From: GCA-2686265 sp036010965
Lineage (GTDB): Bacteria > Planctomycetota > UBA1135 > GCA-002686595
Direction: 5' to 3'
Length of the DNA: 64,000 nucleotides
NCBI GenBank assembly: GCA_036010965.1
Contig: DASCMO010000105.1
Coordinates: 105,019 to 169,018, forward strand
Numbering within the stretch: position 1 is the stretch's first letter; each line of letters opens with the position of its first letter. The notes under the pieces are model-generated. The model made no database searches and was not told the origin of the DNA. It saw only the letters and a program-made list of their open reading frames with translations. Of this stretch, positions 24,482 to 31,229 are shown one piece after another. Made by a program: the position numbers and the translations under genes.

Positions 24482-25345
24482 ATGAACGCGATCAACGGCG
24501 CAGTCAATACCCTGTTCGACCTGGCCCTGAAGCCCCTGGAGCTTCTGGGGCGGGAGTTCACGCTGCTGGTCGTGAGCGGCGTGTTCGGGATCGGGGCGCT
24601 CGTCGCGTTCAAGCACATCAGCTGGCAGCGCGGCATCAAGGGGACCAAGGACAAGATCAAGGGCCACATGATCGCCATTCGCCTCTACCAGGATGACCTG
24701 GTCGTGGTGTTGCAATCGACGGGCAAGGTTCTGGCGCACATCTTCAAGTACCTGGGCCTCAACTTCGGTCCCTTTGTGCCCCTCGCTCTGCCATTTGTCT
24801 TTGTCGTCGCGCAGATGGTCACGCGCTATGGCTTTGAGCCCGTCGGTGTCCAGGGGCGCGAGCGGGTGGTGGAGTTGCTCCCCGGTCAGGGGACCCTGGT
24901 GCGCGTGGAGTTTGCACGCGAGCACCGTGCTCTGGCGGGGGAGATGGAGTTGATCCTTCCGCCGGGTGTCGAGGCCTTGAGCCCCCTCGCCCGCATCCCC
25001 TCGCGCGGTCTGGCCTTCCAGGAGGTCGTGGTCACGGCGCCTGGTCTGCACGAGCTTGAGTTCCGTTTGGCGGACGGCACCCGCGAACTCAAGCTCCTGG
25101 CGGCGGGCGACGTACAGGCGCCGATGTTGCAACCTGAGCGCGTGCGCTCTTTCTGGCTCTCGTTCATGTGGCCGGCAGAGGACCGATTCCCCGCAGAGTC
25201 GCCCTTCTCACGCGTCTCCATCCACTACCCCGACGGCGAACTGGCCTGGCTCCCCGACGGAGCGGGGGGCATCGTGATCGTCTTCATCCTCGCCTCGATG
25301 GTGTTTGGCTTCGCGATGCTCAAACCGCTGGGCGTGGAGATCTGA
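24482..25345 (+). CDS. Membrane protein of the AlkP cluster, family unrecognised (possibly Oxa1-like)
   Basis: A 287-residue protein. Predicted helices are FTLLVVSGVFGIGALVAF (about 26-43), a second in PFVPLALPFVFVVAQMV (about 97-113) and one near the C-terminus (GIVIVFILASMVFGFAML). Between the first two is a basic helix (RGIKGTKDKIKGHMIAIRLYQDD), and between the last two a beta-rich extramembrane domain of about 130 residues. The order TM, basic helical hairpin, LGLNFGPFVPL-TM is reminiscent of Oxa1/YidC/TMCO1-type insertases, a weak resemblance only. The VTRYGFEP segment resembles uncharacterised proteins I have seen near AlkP genes. It starts 19 bases after the RHH-like gene and its stop overlaps the HD gene start. 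Confidence 0.75.
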   Translation: MNAINGAVNTLFDLALKPLELLGREFTLLVVSGVFGIGALVAFKHISWQRGIKGTKDKIKGHMIAIRLYQDDLVVVLQSTGKVLAHIFKYLGLNFGPFVPLALPFVFVVAQMVTRYGFEPVGVQGRERVVELLPGQGTLVRVEFAREHRALAGEMELILPPGVEALSPLARIPSRGLAFQEVVVTAPGLHELEFRLADGTRELKLLAAGDVQAPMLQPERVRSFWLSFMWPAEDRFPAESPFSRVSIHYPDGELAWLPDGAGGIVIVFILASMVFGFAMLKPLGVEI

Positions 25346-25899
25346 TGGCCTTCTCTCCCGATGTCGAGCGGGCCCTCCGCGTGGCGTGCGCGGCCCACGC
25401 TAAGCAGTTCCGAAAGGACGGGCGAACCCCCTATTTCCTCCACCCGGTCCACGTGGCGCTGATTCTCGCGCGCTGGGGAGCGGACGCGGTCACCCTGCAA
25501 GCCGGAATCCTGCATGACGTGGTCGAGGACTGCGCGGAGTGGACCGCTGAGCGTCTGCGCGAGGAGTTCGGCGCGTCGGTGGCGGATGTAGTGGCTGATG
25601 TGACCGAGGACAAATCGATCGCGAGCTGGGCGGAGCGCAAGAGGCTGGCGCTCGCGCACGTGGCGACCATGAGCGAGCGCGCACTGTTGGTGAAGGCCGC
25701 CGACAAGCTGCACAACATGCACAGCCTCGCCGCTGACCTACGCGAGCACCCCGAGGATGCCTGGGCGGCGTTCAACGGGGGACGGGAGGGGACACTGCGT
25801 GTCGCGCGGGAGCTCGTGGCCGCCCTTGCGATGCGCCTGAGCGAAGAGCACGCCGCCCCCCTTCTCAAGGCTCTCGGTGAGCTGGAGAGCGTGGCCTGA
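25345..25899 (+). CDS. Mesh1-like HD-domain hydrolase (SpoT hydrolase-domain type)
   Basis: A 184-residue single HD domain. YFLHPVHVALIL near residues 29-40, GILHDVVEDC near 52-61 (the H-D pair with E-D following) and VKAADKLHNMHSL near 115-127 supply the metal ligands in the spacing of the (p)ppGpp hydrolase half of RelA/SpoT. The length fits stand-alone small alarmone hydrolases (Mesh1 type). It lacks a synthetase domain. ATG 25345 overlaps the previous stop (TGATG), so it is translated with the AlkP cluster. The activity could be on (p)ppGpp or another nucleotide pyro/3'-phosphate such as PAPS or NADPH; that part is speculation. Confidence 0.88.
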   Translation: MAFSPDVERALRVACAAHAKQFRKDGRTPYFLHPVHVALILARWGADAVTLQAGILHDVVEDCAEWTAERLREEFGASVADVVADVTEDKSIASWAERKRLALAHVATMSERALLVKAADKLHNMHSLAADLREHPEDAWAAFNGGREGTLRVARELVAALAMRLSEEHAAPLLKALGELESVA

Positions 25900-25945
25900 A
25901 GAGCGTGGGTTGCGGCCGGCGACCGGTCGGACTAGAACGAGGAGC

Positions 25946-27559
25946 ATGACCCTGGCACCGCGCACCGTGCTCGCTCTCGCGCTCCTCGCCACCGGGTGGA
26001 CGCCCGCCGGAGCCGTGAGCGTCGGGCTTCAGGGAGGCTACACCACCGAGAAGCACGTCGAGCACGGGCTCTCGTTCCCGCGCGCGCGCAGCTACCAACG
26101 CATCCCGACCAAACCCAATGAACCCTGGGTCATCCTCAAGTACACCGAGGAGTTGCGCGCGGATCGGGAGGGGAGAGGATACCGACCCGACATGCTCGTT
26201 CTGCGGATCGACTACGTCGCGGACGCCGGGCCGACGACACCGGGCTCGGGGAAACGGGAGGACGACGACCGGGAAGGCGCCGAGGGCGAGGACGTGGCGG
26301 AAGGTGAGGAGGCCGAGGCCAAGCCCCCGCCGCCGATCAACAGCTTCGAGCGCTACCTCGAGCAGCGTGGGCGCGGCTGGACGCTGGGGAAAGCCACCGC
26401 GGGCAAGACGCGCGGCGAGTGGAAGGCAACGGAGTTCGAACTCGTCCGACCTCCCAAGGCGCGCGGCAACCTCGTGGGATGGGCCTATGTCTGGGAGATG
26501 GAGCGCGAGCGCACGATCGGGGTGCTCGGCTACTGTCCGGAGGGCCGCCTGGGTGAACAGGCGAAGATCTGGCGCAACACCGCCAGCAAAATGAGATTCA
26601 GTGAGCCCGCCCCGAACCCGGAGCGGCGGAAGTGGGAGCGGTTCTACGTGCGCCGGAACTACGTGGATCCCGCCTACCGCATCGAGACCCGCCTCTCACT
26701 CCCCGACAAGTGGAAGGCCGAGGACACCGAGAACTACCTCGTCGTCTACAACACCAAGGACCAGCCGCTCGTGCGCAAGATCGTGCGCGACATCGAACTC
26801 ATCCGCGCCGAGTACGAGGTGCTCTTCCCTCCCGCGCAACCGATCGAGGCCGTATCGACCGTCCGCATCTGCGAGAACCGCGACGAGTATTACGAGTACG
26901 GAGGCCCGCGCGGGAGCGCTGGGTACTGGAACTACCGTGACGAGGAGCTCGTCCTTTACGACGCGACGAAGCGCGAGAAGGGCGAGCAAACGGACAAGAC
27001 CGACACCTTCATCGTCCTCTACCACGAGGCCTTCCACCAGTTCATCCACTACTCCGCCGGCGAGCTTGCGCCCCACTCCTGGTACAACGAAGGAACCGGC
27101 GATTTTTTCTCGGGAGCGGTCGTCAAGAACGGGCGAGTGCGGCGGATCGGCCCGAGCCCGTGGCGCGTCAACACCATCAAGAAGGCCGTTGTCGAGAGCA
27201 AGCACGTCCCGTGGGAGAAGATCATCCGCTTCGAGCAGAAGGACTACTACGCCAACCCAGGCCTCTGCTACGCCCAAGGCTGGTCCATGATCTACTTCCT
27301 GAACACCTCGAAGACGGTCGCAGATCATCCGCAATGGTCGAAGATTCTGACCGTCTACTTTGATGAGCTAAAGCGCGCCTGGGCCGTGGAACAGGCGAGG
27401 CTGGGCGAGGAGGGGCTGGCGGAGGAGAAAGCGCGCGCCGCGGCCCAGCTCGAAGCGCGCACACACGCCGTCGACGCTGCTTTCGAGGGCGTCGATATCG
27501 CGGTCCTCCAGGGTGAGTGGGAGGCTTTCGTGCGCGACCTCGAGCCGATCGAGCGCTAG
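25946..27559 (+). CDS. Exported DUF1570-type zinc metallopeptidase-like protein
   Basis: A 537-residue protein with a signal peptide (about 1-23, ending PAGAV). An acidic low-complexity linker (about 108-130) is followed by a domain with VVYNTKDQPLVRKIVRDIELIRAEY. The zinc site is HEAFHQFIHY (His360, Glu361, His364), with SWYNEGTGDFF about 20 residues later as the likely third ligand, the gluzincin pattern. This matches DUF1570 proteins common in planctomycetes; their substrates are unknown. The start ATG 25946 follows ACGAGGAG. It begins 46 bases after the HD gene and could be the last member of that transcript. Confidence 0.82.
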   Translation: MTLAPRTVLALALLATGWTPAGAVSVGLQGGYTTEKHVEHGLSFPRARSYQRIPTKPNEPWVILKYTEELRADREGRGYRPDMLVLRIDYVADAGPTTPGSGKREDDDREGAEGEDVAEGEEAEAKPPPPINSFERYLEQRGRGWTLGKATAGKTRGEWKATEFELVRPPKARGNLVGWAYVWEMERERTIGVLGYCPEGRLGEQAKIWRNTASKMRFSEPAPNPERRKWERFYVRRNYVDPAYRIETRLSLPDKWKAEDTENYLVVYNTKDQPLVRKIVRDIELIRAEYEVLFPPAQPIEAVSTVRICENRDEYYEYGGPRGSAGYWNYRDEELVLYDATKREKGEQTDKTDTFIVLYHEAFHQFIHYSAGELAPHSWYNEGTGDFFSGAVVKNGRVRRIGPSPWRVNTIKKAVVESKHVPWEKIIRFEQKDYYANPGLCYAQGWSMIYFLNTSKTVADHPQWSKILTVYFDELKRAWAVEQARLGEEGLAEEKARAAAQLEARTHAVDAAFEGVDIAVLQGEWEAFVRDLEPIER

Positions 27560-27731
27560 CTAGACTGGTTCCGTCACGAGGCGCTGCGCGTCTTGGCGTG
27601 GAGGATTGAGACGGAAGGGGATCAGTGCGCTGTACCGTTGCCGGGCCAGGGTGCGCGACCGGCCCGCACGCGCCTGTGCAAGCCTGTCGGCGGATGTGGG
27701 CCAACCCCGGAGCGGGCGCGAGGAACCGCGT

Positions 27732-28559
27732 TCAGTCTTCGATCTCCAGGGCGCCGCAGGCCGCAAGGGCGGCGACCACACGCTCGGTCCAGGCCGGCCG
27801 ACACATGACGAACTCGTGGTTGACCGGGTCGGGCCGATTGTAGATGTGTTCCTCGCCGCGCAGCTTGCAGACCGACCAGCCCATGGCGCGGGCGACCGTC
27901 TCGGGAGCGCAGGTGTCCCATTCCTTGAGCCCGACGCGATGCACGTACACATCGGCGACTCCCAGCAGCAGCATGCCGACCTTGTTCCCGACGCTGCCGG
28001 CGGGGATCAGCTCTCCGGCGGAGAGGCTCTCGGAAAAGCGCTCCATCCAAGCCGGGGTGTGGCTGCGGCTGCAGGCGATGCGGGGCGCGTCGGGGGAGGG
28101 AGCATCGCCGGTGGCCAGCTCTCCCTCTCCGATGATCCCCGCTCGCTCGCTGCCGGGCAGGGCGACACCCCATAGCAGGCAATCCTGGGCCGGCAGGCCC
28201 ACGGCGGCCAGGGCGCAGCGACCTCCGATGGTCAGGGCAACATGGACGGCCCAGTCCTCCCGCAGCTGGCTGTACTCGCGCGTGCCGTCGAGCGGATCGA
28301 TGATCCACGAGCGCTCCTTGGAGAGGCGCGCTTCGGAGTCGCGCGTCTCCTCGCTCAGGATCCCGTCATCGGGGTAGCGACCGGCGATCAGACCTTGCAG
28401 GTAGCCGTCCGCCGCCTGGTCGCCGATATCCGCCAGCATGCGCCCTTCCCAGCGCTCGGTCTCGCGCAGGGCGGTGACCCGTTCACCGGCGACGCGCGCC
28501 GCCTCGATCGCGAATTGCAGGTCTCGCTCGACCTCTTCGGGGCTCATGGGTTCGGACAT
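27732..28559 (-). CDS. cysQ: CysQ-type 3'(2'),5'-bisphosphate nucleotidase (inositol monophosphatase family)
   Basis: A 275-residue protein of the IMPase superfamily. The lithium-sensitive phosphatase motifs are present: LSEET (about 92-96, first metal Glu), WIIDPLDGTREY (about 108-119), and LKEWDTCAPE (about 218-227). CysQ enzymes remove the 3'-phosphate of PAP left by sulfotransfer from PAPS. Its placement 8 kb from cysC and 2 kb from the end of the AlkP cluster, on the opposite strand, fits recycling of PAP. An inositol-phosphatase role is the main alternative; the REY after DPLDGT favours CysQ. Confidence 0.85.
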   Translation of the reverse strand: MSEPMSPEEVERDLQFAIEAARVAGERVTALRETERWEGRMLADIGDQAADGYLQGLIAGRYPDDGILSEETRDSEARLSKERSWIIDPLDGTREYSQLREDWAVHVALTIGGRCALAAVGLPAQDCLLWGVALPGSERAGIIGEGELATGDAPSPDAPRIACSRSHTPAWMERFSESLSAGELIPAGSVGNKVGMLLLGVADVYVHRVGLKEWDTCAPETVARAMGWSVCKLRGEEHIYNRPDPVNHEFVMCRPAWTERVVAALAACGALEIED

Positions 28560-28662
28560 GGGCCGTCACGATACAGGGAGGCCCCTCGCCGGTCAGCACA
28601 GGAGCGAGTTTCCTTGCCCGCACGGACTCTCCGCCCACCCGCACGATACCGCCCCGTCGTAC

Positions 28663-29607
28663 TCAGGAGGCCAGCACCGAGCCGCGTTGAGAGTCCGCTA
28701 CCGGACGCCCCCCGGGCGCCTCGGAGGGCGAGATCTTCGCCTCCCCGAGTCGGCGCTCCTCCTCGGGCTTTTTCTCTTCCTCGTCGACGCGCCGGGGCTG
28801 CACCCGGATCGGGTACTGGGCCTCGTCATCATCGAGTTCGAGCCGCAGCCGGCCGCGGTTCATGGCGAAGCGCACGGGGACGCGCCGGCCCGTGCGATCC
28901 CGCGCCTCAAGCCCACCGATGAAGCATACCGGATCGCCGTCGTGATCGAGCAGGGTGAGTTCCTCGCCGCGCTCGTCAAGCTCGTGGTCCAACGATCCGT
29001 CGAATTCCAGGAAGACCACCCGCGCGCCGCCACGCGCGCGCGGCGCGAACTCGGGTCGGGCGAGGGTCAGACCTTGCTCCAGGCCTCGTCTCGGGTTCGT
29101 GGCGGCATCGAGGGCACCCGACGGCAGCACGCATGCCGGCCGGGCAGCTCGCCACCGTGCCGGGCCGCCGCGCGCCGTTACCGGTGATCGTTCCAGCCGC
29201 GCCAGGCGCGTCTCATTGAAGTGAACGGGCCAGTGTTCCTCGTCCGCGCGGTCGTTCCTCGGGAGTTGCCGAGAGAGTACGCCCTCAGCGTCCCGCGGGG
29301 GTGTGGCCGCTCGCATGGGCGGGCCGGTCACGGCTGCCAGGCGTGCCCGCTCGCGCTCCTCGACTGCCAGGTAGCTCTGAGCCGTGCGCTGGAGCGTGCG
29401 CGGGGGCCTCGATCGGCCGCACCGCAGCCCGTGACCCGCGCGGACCGTCCGGCGCGGGCTCAGGATGGTGGCGCCGGCATCGGCCGCGAGAACTCCGGGC
29501 CCATCAGGGAGACTCAGGTGCACGATCAGGCCGAGGGGTAGGAGGACACGGAAACTGAGAGAGAAGGCGCGCTGGGCTGCAGCCGGGACTCGAAGATGGA
29601 GCATCAT
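28663..29607 (-). CDS. Secreted protein with single beta-domain of a planctomycete/myxobacterial surface-protein type
   Basis: A 314-residue protein with an N-terminal hydrophobic segment (AFSLSFRVLLPLGLIVHLSL, about 14-33). Most is Arg/Pro-rich and poorly ordered. About residues 190-275 form a recognisable beta module (VVFLEFDGSLDHELDERGEELTLL ... GLEARDRTGRRVPVRF ... LRLELDDDEAQYPIRVQP). I associate this with the head of much larger repeat-containing surface proteins; here it stops in a charged tail (EEEKKPEEERRLG). It could be a truncated relative. It runs in the same direction as cysQ (103 bases between). Function unknown. Confidence 0.6.
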   Translation of the reverse strand: MMLHLRVPAAAQRAFSLSFRVLLPLGLIVHLSLPDGPGVLAADAGATILSPRRTVRAGHGLRCGRSRPPRTLQRTAQSYLAVEERERARLAAVTGPPMRAATPPRDAEGVLSRQLPRNDRADEEHWPVHFNETRLARLERSPVTARGGPARWRAARPACVLPSGALDAATNPRRGLEQGLTLARPEFAPRARGGARVVFLEFDGSLDHELDERGEELTLLDHDGDPVCFIGGLEARDRTGRRVPVRFAMNRGRLRLELDDDEAQYPIRVQPRRVDEEEKKPEEERRLGEAKISPSEAPGGRPVADSQRGSVLAS

Positions 29608-29723
29608 CAGTTTGTGCTCGGGCTGGGATGGGGGGGGGTGGGGCGCCCCCGCCCGTGGGGGTCGCCCACGCGCGAGCCGGAAGACGGAGCCAACCGAACG
29701 CTTGCGACCGTTTCTTTCAGAGG
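29608..29723. other. Short G-tract intergenic region with hairpin
   Basis: Contains a G8 tract (29631-29638), the palindrome GGGGCGCCCC (29640-29649) and a 6-bp hairpin CGTGGG/CCCACG (29654-29670). Read on the minus strand, the hairpin lies about 55 bases after the FIST gene stop and may end that transcript. Confidence 0.35.
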
Positions 29724-30929
29724 TCAGGACCCGCCGCCCGAGCGAATCCCACGTAGGACGCCCACGGAGGCCGTGAATCCGTGCAGGAAGTTGCGGCCGC
29801 CGACAGGGCCGACCTCGCCCATCGCGAAGAAACCGGCTGCCGGGACCTCGCGTCCGAAGGCCTCCTGCACGCGTCGGATGTCGTGGTCAGCCTGGCCGCC
29901 GAACATCCTCGATCCGCGGCCGTTGCAGGAGAACAGGAGCACGCCGACCTCCTCCGCCCCGGCGTCCGACCCGATGCGGTCCTCCATGAGGCGCGAGAGG
30001 TCCTCTCCCGCCGAGAGAGCGTCGCGCACCATGAACTGCACGGTCTGGCCGGGGCGCAGGCCGCCATCGGACACGGCCACGGCGCCATCGGTGGACTGCA
30101 CGCCAAGGACGCCTCGCACCAGGAAGTCCCCGCGCTGGAACTCCCGCTGGTTGGCGTCGACGGCGATCCCCATGAAGGGTCCGCTCTGGAACAGATCTCG
30201 GTCGCCCTCTTCGAGTCCGCGGAGTGTCTCGAAGAGGGCCTTGGCAGCCTTGCGCCCACCGAGCTTGCGAACCAGATGGTCCTTCACGGAGGTGATGACC
30301 AGCGGCTTGCCGACCGGTCGGCAACCCTGGCTTACCACCCCCACCAGCTCGACGCCGCCTTCCAGGGTCACCCCCAGGCAGCCCTCTTCGATCAGGCGGT
30401 CGTCGTGGAAAAGGAAATTCTGGCCGGGGCCCTGGCCGCCGCTGGCCATCCCCCCGACCGCCGGGATGCCCGGAAAACGCTCATTCAAGACCCCGAGGTA
30501 GTCCGCCATCGGGAACGTGAACGGCTCGGCGAGGAGCAGCAAACCGCTCGTTTGGGGGGGAATGTCGGGTACGCCATCAAAGCTGATCTTGCCCGAGTTG
30601 TCCTGCTCGGCGTGTGCTGTGAACACACCCACCCTGGTGTCGCGGCAGGCGAGGGCCCAGAGGGCCAGGGCCGGTCCCTGCTCGACTTCACGCTGGCCGC
30701 CAATCAGGCCACCGCCGGAGCATCCGACGAGGTTGCGGGCGTCCGTCGCCCGCAGCAATTGGCCACCCAGGTGCTCGAACTCGCCGCCGTGGTGGATGGT
30801 CACGAAGGCTACCAACAGGTCCGGTGTGAGGTCTCCGAGTCCGGCGAGGAGGTCCTCGGTGGCCTCCCGTATGGCTTCCCCCGAGTCCTCCTTCGTGGAG
30901 AAGCCGGAGGCAAAGCGGGCGGGGGTCAT
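29724..30929 (-). CDS. FIST N/C-domain sensory protein
   Basis: A 401-residue cytoplasmic protein starting at ATG 30929. The FIST_N part (about 1-200) shows DLLVAFVTIHHGGEFEHLGGQLL, NLVGCSGGGLIGGQREVEQG and FPGIPAVGGMASGGQGPGQNFLF; the FIST_C part (about 230-390) shows MGIAVDANQREFQRGDFLVRGVLGV and VGVLLFSCNGRGSRMFGGQADHD, ending with AGFFAMGEVGPVGGRNFLHGFTASV. FIST domains bind small ligands, possibly amino acids, in signal transduction proteins; the stand-alone form is common. The gene is divergent from korA, with exactly 300 bases between starts. Confidence 0.9.
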   Translation of the reverse strand: MTPARFASGFSTKEDSGEAIREATEDLLAGLGDLTPDLLVAFVTIHHGGEFEHLGGQLLRATDARNLVGCSGGGLIGGQREVEQGPALALWALACRDTRVGVFTAHAEQDNSGKISFDGVPDIPPQTSGLLLLAEPFTFPMADYLGVLNERFPGIPAVGGMASGGQGPGQNFLFHDDRLIEEGCLGVTLEGGVELVGVVSQGCRPVGKPLVITSVKDHLVRKLGGRKAAKALFETLRGLEEGDRDLFQSGPFMGIAVDANQREFQRGDFLVRGVLGVQSTDGAVAVSDGGLRPGQTVQFMVRDALSAGEDLSRLMEDRIGSDAGAEEVGVLLFSCNGRGSRMFGGQADHDIRRVQEAFGREVPAAGFFAMGEVGPVGGRNFLHGFTASVGVLRGIRSGGGS

Positions 30930-31229
30930 GGCGTGGTGGAGAGTCGGCGCCGAACGCCGAAGATCGAACGTCGGAGGGAGGCAGTGCGGCGCTTCCCTGG
31001 GATTGTGGGCGCGAGTCGGTCCAACCTCCAGCGCAAGTCGGCCTGAATCCTCGACAACGGCGCTGCCGCTTGCCCCCGAACCGGATAGAATCGCTGGCCA
31101 AAAGGCGGATCTCTTATGGCCGTTTTCTGCCGCCAAAAGGCAGGATGGGCCTTCATTCCGAACCGGCGCTCCGGGTGCCCTGAACACGCGCGAAAAACAG
31201 TCTGGCGAGACCCCGCAAGGGTCCGCGAC
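30930..31229. promoter_or_regulatory. Divergent promoter region FIST / korA with repeated GCCAAAAGGC boxes
   Basis: A 300-base non-coding interval. It contains GCCAAAAGGCGGAT (31097-31110) and GCCAAAAGGCAGGAT (31132-31146), two near-identical copies 35 bases apart whose cores (GCC-AAAA-GGC) are dyads. They may be operators for one of the divergent genes. I cannot assign -35/-10 elements with confidence. Confidence 0.4.
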
